Shown: one piece after another, positions 25,801 to 37,800 of the stretch | How positions within the stretch are numbered: the first letter of the stretch is position 1 | Layout of the letters: every line of letters begins with the position of its first letter | The notes under the pieces: model-generated | What the model was told of the DNA's origin: nothing | The model's database searches: none | The model's input: only the letters and a program-made list of their open reading frames with translations | From: Micropterix aruncella | Taxonomy: Eukaryota; Arthropoda; Insecta; Lepidoptera; Micropterigidae | Direction of reading: 5' to 3' | Length of the DNA stretch: 64,000 nucleotides | NCBI GenBank assembly: GCA_944548615.1 | Contig: OX155967.1 | Coordinates: forward strand, 20,948,752 to 21,012,751 | Translations under genes and position numbers: made by a program

Positions 25801-28800
25801 ATGCACTGGAAGGTAATGCTCTATGACTGGACGCCAGAGATGCTGAAATTTTATTTGAATGCCTTTCAGCATACACTTCCAGACCCCAGTAACCTCGCTC
25901 GTTGGAGCTTTGCCGAGGATAGTTCTTGTCCCCTCTGTAGCAATACCACTTGCACAGCTAGACACATTCTAGCTGGCTGCAAGGTGGCCTTAGATCAAGG
26001 ACGGTACACTTACCGCCATGACAAAGTTCTCGCTGTTATTCGCGAGGTAATTAGTCTCTCAGTGGCTCGTGCCAACAAGGGTTTGACAGTATCCTCCAAA
26101 CCCCCAATACAGTTTGTGCGGGATGGCTCTAAAGGCAAAAAACATTTAACTACAAAACCTTTCTCAATAATCGAGAAAGCTACAGATTGGATTCTGGAGG
26201 TTGATTCGGTCTCTAAGCAGTATAAATTCCCTGAAAGTCTCGGATGCACAGCCCTCCGTCCAGATATAACTCTTTACTCTCTATCTCGGAAGGTGGCTCT
26301 TATTGTAGAATTAACTGTTCCATGGGAATCAAATATCCCAAAAGACCACGAGTACAAATTAAATAAATACCATGATCTTGCAAATGCCGTAACCCGGAAC
26401 GGCTTCACTGTTCACCTTCACGCGGTGGAAGTTGGCGCTCGTGGCCTGCCAGCTAAATCTCTATTTCACCTCTTTAAAGATCTTGGCCTTTCCAGAAAAA
26501 TAATCAACTCTTTCTTAGAAAAATTATCTAAAACTGCGATTTGCGCATCTCAAATTCTATGGCTTCGAAGGGGGAGTGAATGGGTGGCAAGGTGAACGCT
26601 CACATGTGGCAAGACAGCTGTCCTAAACCTACCACAGCCGGTTCGTAAGTCCGGAATCCACTGCTCACCCCCCAGAAGTGTAAAAAAAAAATTAGTATTA
26701 TGATGGGCCCGACTCCGGTCGGTGAATTCCATGGCAGCTCCGTTTGTATTTATTATTGTCCCCAAATGGATGTTACAAGCTTCGCGGGTTAAAAAAAATT
26801 GTTTAACAAGTTTTTTTTCAAAACAGTACTTTACGAATACGCCTCGTATTAAACATAGGGGAAAGAAGGCCAAATGTCATGTTTAAAAGAAGATCTTTGA
26901 TTTTAAATTTCCTTTATAGAATGGCAACTTCATAGACAACGACCTAATATTTACTAACCTGTCGATTAGACCCGTCCAAATTGGCGCGTTCAATCTTGTC
27001 GAGGCGCGCATCGGCCCAGTACAATCTCCTGGCCTCGTAGTCCAATGCGAGGGCATTCGGCATGCGGACTCCTTCGGTGATGATGGCTTCTCGTGCCGCA
27101 CCCACTACCGCAGGCGCACGTTCAATTCGTGGAGAAACTGCATTCCAATTCGTCCAGTATAATCTCCTATATAAAAATTAAGTGATTAACATTAATTATC
27201 AAGTTGGCCACTTAGCCACAGCTTACTCAGATCCCCGTTTATGGAAAAAGTGCACCGAGCGCACTGAGAACGACAATAATGTTTAAATATATTCATTTGT
27301 CCAACCAAACAATAAAAAATCGGCTGTGTCATCCCAAGACTTTACCGGCAAGTCTGAATAATAATTTTATAAATATAATCGATGAGTCCGCGGACGAACC
27401 CTGTTAGGTTCCGTTTCATCTGTTTGCCCTTAGCCAAGAAACAAACCGCGCCCACCCAAGGTGTTAATATTCGATTAAAATGTATGACAGAATTTAGTTA
27501 TTATTAGTGTAGCTTGTATATGAGATATTCCAACAAAAATATCAAAACGCAATTTCAAGTCTCTAGGACCAAATTTCAAGTGTCGTAAGTTCAATATTTT
27601 GAGGTTGATATATGACTGGTGCGCCCTCTAGTGGACTGATTTCAACCACAATCTTTAATCTCTTACCATGTCTAAATGATGCCTGCATGCCAATTTTCAG
27701 ATCAATCAGATTAAGCGTTTGTGCGCTATCGTGCGGGAGTACATACATACAGACAGACAGACATACATCTATTTAGAAATAGTCTTAATCATATCAGGGG
27801 ACTCAAAATAAATGTCTCCGTTTTCCTCTCAAAAAATTTTTTTGATCGCATTCACAATACTTTCCCGTCGGTTGGTTAGCCAGGAAAGTAAAAAGATTAT
27901 TACTTAATTTAGTGTATTTTATATCAACAGGAAGCATATTTTTGTCGTCTCTATTTTATTTACGGCATGACAGGCGCTTTAAATTACTTGATTACTCGCA
28001 CCAAAATTATGAATATGATAAAGCATATGATAAACATAATATGAATATGATAAACAGTTTTTCGGTATTATTTATTTATTTATTTATTTAGGTACATAGG
28101 ATTAGGTATACAGTTCATTCAGAGGTCATGTAATCTTATAATAATTATATAAATTATTTAATAATTAATATAGGGAGGTTTAACACATCTTACATGACCT
28201 TTACTGCCAATAGCACATCTAACTAGGCGATAATTTGGCCCGTCTCTAGATGTGCATATTTTTATGCAATTTTAAGAAATGAAGTGTTTTTTTTTTAAAT
28301 AAATTATTTGGACCCACCACCTGTATATACACATAAATATACCAATTTTATAAAAAATATAGCTATGTAATAAATATATACATTTATATTATTGGATGGG
28401 TAGTGCAACTAATACTAACATCTCGCAAGGATCCACGGCGATTCCTCTCGGTTTATCCTGCGGCGACAACCGGATGACCCTCTGTTGTGTTGTGTCATTG
28501 ATCCTTTTGCCATTTTTGGTTTCTATTCGCCACACTCCTGGCTCCGTATTGCTGGTCCAATATAGGTGCTTGTCGCGAGGATCGAACGCCAGACCTTCTA
28601 CGGAGCCTTGATCTGGATAAAGAATTTAAACAAAATTAAATGAAACAGAGTTCATCTTAGACCTCTTTGCCGCGATAGACACTAAGCTCTCGAATAAATA
28701 GACCTGGAGATGGAGAGAGTCTGTATAGGTTAAAGGCAAGAGGTATTCACTTATTCAGCTGGAGATAAAGGCCAAACCATGGCTCCCTCACCAGCGTTTT

Positions 28801-31800
28801 AACTAAAAGGAAATTTCAATAATCTGCAGGATGCATAGCGGAGCGGCCATTGCTGTACTCCGGTTCATCTCAATCAAATCCATATTTTCTCATACCCAGC
28901 CCCATATCCACATCCTTCCATATCAATTCAATTCAATTCATATTATTGTGGTTGTAGTATAGTAACATGGAGTTTTACAATTATTCAGTGCCGAACAACC
29001 TGCCTTTTAGGAGTACAACTTTTTTATTACAACATAGTTGCATAGAGCTATGACATTCAACAACAAATAGAAATATTTAAAAATAAAAATATTTAGGTAG
29101 GTAGGTAAGAAAATTATTTTATAAATAAAATATAAAATACAAACGGAGCTGCCATAGAATTCACTGACCAAAAATCGGGCCCATCAAATAATTATTACAC
29201 TTCTGGGAGGTGAAGGGTGGATTCCGGACTAACGACCGGCGGTGGTAGGTTAAGGTCAGCTGTCTTGCCACATGTGAGCGTTCACCTTACCACCCATTCA
29301 CTCCCCCTTCGAAGTTATAGAATTTGAGATGCAGAAATCGCGGTTTTAGATAATTTTTCTAGAAAAGAGTTGATTATTTTCCTGGAGAGACCAAGATCTT
29401 AAAAAAGATGAATCAAAGATTTAGATGGCAGGCCACGAGCGCCTACTTCCACCGCGTGAAGGTGAACAGTGAAGCCGTTCCGGGTGACGGCATTTGCGAG
29501 GTCATGGTATTTATTTAATTTGAGATAGAGAGTAAAGAGTTATATCTGGACGCAGGGTTGTGCATCCGAGACTTTCAGGGAATTTATACTGCTTATAGAC
29601 CAAATCGACCTCCATAATCCAATCTGAAGCTTTCTCGATTATTGAGAAAGATTTTGTAGTGAAATGTTTTTTGCCTTTAGAGTCATCTCGCACAAACTGT
29701 ATTGGGGTTTTGGAGGGTACTGTCAAACCCTTGTTGGCACGAGCCACTAATATAACAACAAAAAGAAAAACGGTAGATAAAACAAAAATGAGGTGTCCTT
29801 AAAATTAAAGTACCTACATTAGATATGAATATCAAAATATATTATGTGAATTAAAACCAGAATATCAAAGAAATAACTAAAAATATTAGAAATAAAACAA
29901 TCCCAGATCTACGATTTTTCCGAGCAGGGGCAAAAATTTGAAATTGGCGCACTTCTGCTCTATCCGATCCGGACTGTGTACACACCTTCAATCCTTAGGC
30001 CCCAGCAAATTTTACTGTCTAACTTTGCTACAGCTTTTTGTCGAGCTTTCCTTTGCACGAAAGAATCTATTACCACATCAAGTAATAATTATAGTGATAC
30101 TTTTGAAAGAGTAGTTGTTAACAAAGGAAACCAAGGCGAATTACTCGCACACCTAATCAGCCACATAAACACCACCGTACCTTGATATTTCGATGTTCAG
30201 GTTGATTCGGCTCCGCCCGTGTAGCCCTGTCCCTTTCTGTCTGAAGGATGATTTTTTCTAGAGGTGATAGGAATTCCCCTGGCAGAGACATTCCACAAAC
30301 TGCATGCGTTCAAAAATCAACTTAGGATGCGTTCCAAAATCAAATGAACAGTAGGGCGATGTCAACTACAACGAGCGAACCCGTCACACCAGGCTGGTAT
30401 AACGAGATATGATCGTTCTTTCAGGCGTGAGAGGCTTCTGATTAGGAGCTGAATCGTGAGTTGAGTCGATCCGAGAACGAAGTGGATCTTGAGGCCCAAG
30501 CTGCACGAAACCGTTCACCACCAACCAAATGAACAATCGATAGTAAGACGTGCCCGGAATACTAAGCGTTTTAGTGAACAAATTCTTTTCAAACACATAA
30601 ATTTGGTGCCCTTTTTCCATTGTCACCCGGGGCAGGCACCCCGTCCCGTTTATATCCGGAACCACAAATGTATTTTTCTAGATTTCAGATAATAACTGGA
30701 AATTTCTTTGAAAGTATTTTTTCTTATCAGAATAACCGCGATAGTTATCAGAATAACCTCGATAAATTCACCTAAGGGATGATGAATAGTGACACGCATG
30801 CAGAAAATTTGAATACATTTCTTATTCCCACTCTCCGGATATAGCTTCTGATTGGCGATAGTTGCGGACATCAATGAGTAGGAGAGACCATGAGGAGTCA
30901 AGGCGTGAGAGTAAGGAGTCAATGCATGCTAGAAGGAGATAACGCAGGGCCGAGCGCCCCCCCCCCCCCCCCCACCCCCAAGCGAATATTAACTAAGGAC
31001 TGAGAAGGACATCGGCGAATAGGAGACTGTTGCGGACGTCAGCAAGTAGAATAAACCGTAACCTTGAAAAACAGCCGACTTGTGTGAGGAGCTAAGTCGA
31101 GCTAGAAAGAGACGGCGCAAGGCCCAGTGAATATTACTGTCATGTCAGCTATTACACAGTATACCAACCAGTAGCTTTACTCTCGAGCTACAGGGTAGGT
31201 AATGCGGGAAAAGGGTGCGAGGAATGTGGGACGAGGGGTACGTCCCGATGAATGAAAACGACTAGCATTACGCGCACGTAAAGACTGACAACCTTTTCGA
31301 GCGTTCGAATATCTGCATAGGCCGAGTAGCGGGACATCTGGCGACCATATCCGAGCCCTTACGACTCGTGACGTATTCGCTATGATTTCAATTTTATACT
31401 AAGAGAAGCTACTGTCTGGGTTATACTGTGGCTATTACAACATTGTTAGCTACATCTCAAAATCGGAATGCGCTAGATTTCTCTAACATACCTCAACATT
31501 ATGGAGCTAACAATTTTTTTTTCATCCGGACCTTTTTTCCAGCTTTTTTTTAGTGAAATATATCACAAACAGATTAGAAGTGTGTACTGTAATATACTTA
31601 CGATCGACTAGAACCACATGATCACTTCCATTAAAGAATACTGTGTTGATAGAGCCCCGCTGAATATCCGAGTAGAAGAGAATGTTTGAGTCATAGTCGT
31701 AGGATAGGCCGATGGCGTTTCTCATCAGTTCTCTATGGACAATAAAAATTACACTTAGTTAAACCTCAAAATCCTTAACTAATATTCCGCCAGAAATCTT

Positions 31801-34800
31801 CTCAAAGACTTAATTAATTATTATTAAAAGTATAAGTTAATTAATTATTATTGAAAATGTAACTTAATTACCACTGCACTATATGATTAGGATATTTATT
31901 TTATTTTATTTATTTATTTAAAGAAATGCGCATTTTTTAAAACTACAGTACATTACATGTTATCATTAGAGGCTCCGTTGTAAATAGTAGCAAAAAGGAG
32001 AGTACCGCAGCCCAGTCCTTCTTTAGATCAACGCTCCCTAACTAGGCCTAGGCCCGTACTAAGGCAAGCGTACCAAGAAAATAGTGGCTTGTGCATACTT
32101 TAAACTACATATGTTAAAAGAGAAAAAAAATAGTATCTAATAATATTAGGACTAACTTAACCCGGTAGCTCCGTAACATCCCTTGCGGGACCAACCGCGG
32201 ACTCTCCCAATTTCCAGGTTATAATTTTTTATATGTCAAATTTCAATGCGATCATTTTGCAGTATTTTTTTTTATGATCCGTACAGTGGTTTTCAAGTTA
32301 TGGTCGTTTGTATCAAGGTCGGTCGACTCGCGCCGATTTTACGCGCGAAAATGTCGCGCGCAAAAGTGATAGCTGAATTATTACTTCGCGAGAGGAAGGG
32401 TTAAGGCAATAAACAATGTATGTAGAAATTAATCATTACTCTAAAAACTAGTTCATTGATATGTCAATGCGTCTGTCGGTCTGTCAGTCTGCAAATTATA
32501 TTTATAAAATACCTATCATAAAACACAATAAAAATAATTTCAACAACACGAAAAAGGTAAATAGTGAATAGGAATTGCAATGAATAGTGAAATAATCAAA
32601 TTGAAATAATTATGGATGGAAAAAGGAATTATAACAAATAGTGAAAAAATCAAATTGAAATGGTCAGAGGATTATCAAATTGAAATAGTCAATTATACAT
32701 AAAATGAGCATAATACTAGTTATATTATAATTTTGAATGTAATCAAATTAAAAATTCATATAAATAATAAAGACCCACCAACAGCGATAAAAAAAACAAT
32801 AATAATAAATTAAATAAATCTACAAGATAGTTGCAAGATATTGCCTTATGGCAATAAGCTCGCCTTTATATTTTAATTTTTAAGTGCAAATAAAGTGTAT
32901 TCAAATTCAAATTTAAAAACAACTTTTTTTACATTTGTCCTATGGAAAATGGTACTTATCTATTAATGGCAAAATTATAATTAACTTACCTATTTTTAAT
33001 GGGCGGAAAAGGTGCATTGAGATCTTTTTCATCTGTCATATGAATTGATTCGACGCTCGTTACTCGAGAGAACATTATAAAAGAGTCATATGCTGAAAAA
33101 AATAATTAAAGAATCCATTAATTTAATCATTATTTATAGTAAGATACGAAAATTAGTGGGTGATTTTGGTATTAAAATAATAATTTTGGACCCAATAATC
33201 CAATATTATTGGAATATTGGGTAATTTTGATCTCTATTACACAGAAAAAAATACCAAATATCCTACAGCTGGGGTGGCTGTTGACATGATGTCAGAAATC
33301 TTTGAAACAATACCTTTGATGTGCAAAGGGTGCCGCGATCCGCATAAATTCGAACTGAATAACTACTAAAATCAGGTAGAGGCCGCGCTAGCGATTTCGA
33401 ATCTGTGACCAGACTGGGGGATGGAGTAATCCATCCAAATCTGGTAGTAAGGGAGCGAACCTTACGGGTTTATCGGTGGAGTAAAACAGTGGATTGTCTT
33501 TTGTCTGCTAAAGTCGTTCTTGTTCGCTCCATGGGAGATAGAATGACCTAATGCTGTTAAAACTCACTGGGGTGATGGGTTCAGCAATTGTGTTTGACAC
33601 CCCTAGTTATTCACTTTAAGTGCATTTAGGTCTTTAACCATAGAATCGAGCCACCACAGTTTTGGTTGTCCGACTTTACAATGAACTTTAGGTCTTATAG
33701 AAAGAAAGTGTTTCAGCGGCTGTTTATTTTCCATCTTTTCCATGTACCTTTACCTGAATCTGCTGATTTTAAGGAATCTCACAACATACACAATATATGG
33801 GTTATGGTCATCCTCCACATACTATCCTCCTGCTAGGCACCTAAGGTCCTGTGGAGCATTTTGCATTCAAATACTAGTGCATTTTTATCCGCATTGGTGA
33901 AAGTCTATGTTTCTGAAGCGTAAGTTGAGATTGATCTAATGAGTATCTTGTAGAGGGTTGCCTTTATTCTCGGGATAGCATTTAAGACTGAAGTCTGAAG
34001 TACAACCTATTTGCAGCCATTAAACATACTGTCACCTCTTCAGCAGTGTTGTCGTTGGTAATTAATGGGCTGAGGTATGTTTGCTCATTTGGTTTATTTT
34101 TAATAACAAAATCTCTTATAACCAACTCTACTATAAAGTGTTTATATGAATGTATGCGTGTAACATGTGTGTAAGTGTGTGTCTTGTTATTGCATTCGAT
34201 CGACAGAATTAAAATGCAATTCTGTAAATTTTATCCTAATGGAAAATAGTGGCCAGCCGTGAATCAAAGCCAAAACCTTAAAATGTAAGATCAGGCGATC
34301 TAACCACTATGCCACTATGTCGTTGTATTTTTAAACAGTTTCAAAAGCAATGCGCAAAAGATGAAGCTGAGTTCGCTCTCTTGTGATATTCTAAGTAATT
34401 CTCACCGCACAAAAATTATATAAGAAAAATAATATAGGTATAAAACTACCTATAGTAGTTTCTCTTCACCATGTCTAAATAAGTTAATAGTAAAAACACA
34501 TTAAAAAAAAGAGCTTTTATTAAAATTTTCTGTCCTGAGCCAACCCTGTGTACAGCAGCCATGTCATAGCGAACGGGCTATTATAATTGAATGCGTATAC
34601 AAAATATTGTTTCTGTGCTGTCGACCGTTGAAGACTCCCTTCATTGGAAGCTAAACCAGGGAGCAGCAGCTATGTCGCAGTGAAACTTAAAACACGCAAT
34701 TATAATTGAATCCGTATACAAAATTTTGTTCCTGCGCCGTCGGCCGTTAGGAAGTCCCCTTGTAGGGAGCCAACCCTGGGCTTAGTAGCCATGTCATGAT

Positions 34801-37800
34801 GAGACTTATAACGGGCTATCATAATTGAATGCGTATACAAAATTTCGTGTCTGTGCTGTTGACCGTTGAGAAGTCCCCTCGTCGGGAGCCAATCCTGGGT
34901 GCAGAATCAGGTCATGCTTACCATAAAAATACATTGTCATTGGAACTGAACAAACATGAAAACTTCAACTTCATAGGATAAGAAGATGTGGTTCTATTAC
35001 TGCTTGCAAGATTTGAAATAAACAAACATACTGATAAACACTGCAAGGTAAATAAAAAAAAAGGTAATTCTAAGATGGCTTCCCGGCCATGCAGGAATCG
35101 AGAGAAATGGAAAAGCCAACGAACTTGACTAAGACGGGAGCAAAGGGAAGGTTATACGGCCCTGAACCTTGCTGTGGCGTACCAAAAAGCCTTGCGAACC
35201 TAATAATGCTCAAACAAATATGTTTAGAACAATCCATCAACCATTGGAACAACACGCCAGGGTTGAACCAATCCAAATCGCTAATTAAGGCTTACGACCC
35301 TAAGACGGCCCGTGAGGCCTTATCGCTAAATAGGAACAATCTACGCATACTGGTGAGGGCGCTCAGAGGGCATTGTGGCCTCAACAAACACGTGTACAAC
35401 CTCAAGCTGCAGGTTCTGCCAAGGGGCCGAGGAAACTCTCCTGCACCTCATGTGCGAGTGTGGCCCGCCGATGCGTAAAAGATACACCCACTTGGGTGGT
35501 CATTACCACCAACCTGAGAAGGTAAAAGCATCTGGCGCCAAAAGCCTGTTGCGGTTCTTAAATGTCACGAGGCTTAGAGCAGAACTATAGTAGGTGACGA
35601 ACACAATAGATCAGCAATGATCACAGTGTTACAAGGCTCATAAAGGCCTTAGAAACGCCCCACACAACAAAGTAATAAAAGCTTGTAAAAAGAAAACTTA
35701 CGGACACAACTCCGGCTGTCGTTCGACACATCTCCGTGTGGACAAGCACAAACAGCTTTCACACCAGAATACAGGCACAGTTCGGCACAACCACCTCCGG
35801 GTTGACCTCGGTTTATTACCCCTTTGGAACGTTCCTTTGGCCCGTACTTTAGTGCACCGTGGCTTGCTTTATTAGCGGGGTGTGCGGCAGCCGGGCTATG
35901 CAAAAGAGGGCCTCCTTCGCGCTCTACGGCCACCGCTGATTTTATTGCATTATTACGAGCAACCTGTTTTGCGCTAGCCGCGACAAAACGAACTATTCGA
36001 GCAAGTCAACAGGGGTTTCCATAGGAAATCGAAAAAATCGATGCGGCAATTCATTATACATATTAACACGTGGGAGAATAATGTCATTCTGTAATTGGGT
36101 TTTAATTATAATTTTACTGCGTCGTATAAAGTATATTGCGTGCTTATCCATCAACTCAATTTCTGTTAAATTAAAAGTTGGTTTATAATTCAACGTTGAA
36201 CCAGCGACGACTTTTTATTGATTTCAGTGATTTTATTAGGATACTACAAAATGTGATAAACGTAATAGTTAGAAAGGAAATCGAAATGTTTTGAAGCATT
36301 TCTACAAAGAAAAAGTTTTTGTCGCCAAAAGCCTGTTGCGGTTCTTAAATGTCACGAGGCTTAGAGCAGAACTATAGTAGGTGACGAACACAATAGATCA
36401 GCAATGATCACAGTGTTACAAGGCTCATAAAGGCCTTAGAAACGCCCCACACAACAAAGTAATAAAAGCTTGTAAAAAGAAAACTTACGGACACAACTCC
36501 GGCTGTCGTTCGACACATCTCCGTGTGGACAAGCACAAACAGCTTTCACACCAGAATACAGGCACAGTTCGGCACAACCACCTCCGGGAATCGGCGTTTT
36601 TGACCCAGCCGGTGTGGCACAATCGTTCGTGCCCACTTGTTTCGCCTTTGAAAATACCTATGGATTAAAATTGAGATGTCAATGATTTGAATTTGCATTT
36701 AGTTTCTTTGCATCGGGGCCGGCCGAGAGGGCAGGCCTGGCAAACCAAGGTACCAGACTAGACACTTTCAAAGCTGTAACATATTGTAAACATGGATTGG
36801 TAAGTTCCAAAGGAACAGAAACAGATCCGGTCCGTAATAAACTTGTCGCTTCGTTATTATTTTAAAGCTTCAGTAACAGTAAGAGCCTATAAGTATGTAC
36901 ATATGATCGAACCTCGTACATTTTAGTGCAAGATTATGGTTATGAATGGAAAATCAGCACAATACCAAAAGGTTTTTTAATTTATGGTTTGTATGCTTTT
37001 GTATTCCAAACAGTCTCTGCAAATGGTTGGGTTTGAGCAAGGAGATAGGTAAATAAGAGATAAAGAGTTTTTATTTCTATTACAACCATTATTGTTGTGT
37101 AAGAATGGCATTAAATTAGTCAAACTAGTTACTTAATTTAACAAAGGTAACAATAAAGTAAACTCAATTTAACCCTTGGAGTAAATGGGTATTTTCATGG
37201 ATGCATCTGTCTCTTTTGCAGGATTTTCGGCGACATCGACTTAAAGTACTATAACTACGAAACTACTACACCAATCATAAAAAGAACAACTGCACAATGA
37301 TTGCATTGAAATTTCGAATATAGAATATTGAAATATCATTTTGTAAAACAATTAGATAATTATGAATAAATATGAGAACGTCAAAGAAGTGAAAAAAACG
37401 CGCGACCAGATTTGGTCGACTCGTACTCAACGGATAATTGTTTTGCGACCAGATTTGGTTGACTCATACTCAACGGGTTAACAAAGGTTTAATTAACAAA
37501 AGTTTAGAGTTAATTTAACAATTGAACTCTAAACATTCCAATGAACAAAAACAAAGGCTATAAAGTAACAATTTACAATAAAACAATTGTCAATAAAAGA
37601 GAATACATTAAATTAAATCGTTAGATACGATGCTGATTTCACAATGTTTTAAAATGTCGTTATTCGCAAACATATAGATTTTTAGCAGATAGGTACCTAT
37701 CCACAATAAAAATGAGCAAAACTGCAGCCCCAGCCAAAGGATTAACTTAGTTTAGCGGACCATACTAAAGCAACGTGTTTTTTTATGTTTACTTGTTATA

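Larger units (their letters stand above)
22810..26792. mobile_element. piggyBac-type element, family C, split by a restriction-endonuclease LINE
   Basis: TTAACCCCTCACGTTGCGAG at the left and, inverted, TTAACCCGCGAAGCTTG at the right. It is inserted in the mariner 3' untranslated part. Apart from the LINE at 24204-26755 it matches the uninterrupted copy at 54833-56253 almost base for base. Confidence 0.9.
14376..26847 (+). mobile_element. mariner-like element expanded by nested insertions
   Basis: Left end CAAGGCGTATTCGGAAAGTA and right end, inverted, CGAGGCGTATTCGTAAAGTA, each bordered by TA (14374-14375 and 26848-26849). Between them lie four separated mariner pieces: 14376-14561, 20812-21060, 22407-22809 and 26793-26847, about 0.9 kb in total. 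The transposase fragments are dead: N-terminal [20 protein letters not shown], a middle piece [20 protein letters not shown], and C-terminal [10 protein letters not shown]. Most of the catalytic domain is missing, and part of the N-terminus is duplicated in tandem (20823-20973 and 20974 onward). Confidence 0.88.

Noticed and set aside
34537..34915. Possible CRISPR-like array
   Set aside because: Units are about 119 bp, contiguous and without unique spacers; the genome is eukaryotic. It is a minisatellite.
35649..35933. Second functional EGF exon for alternative splicing
   Set aside because: The copy lacks the acceptor and the first part of the module, and the duplication includes neighbouring intron and LINE sequence, so it is a segmental duplicate, not an evolved exon pair.
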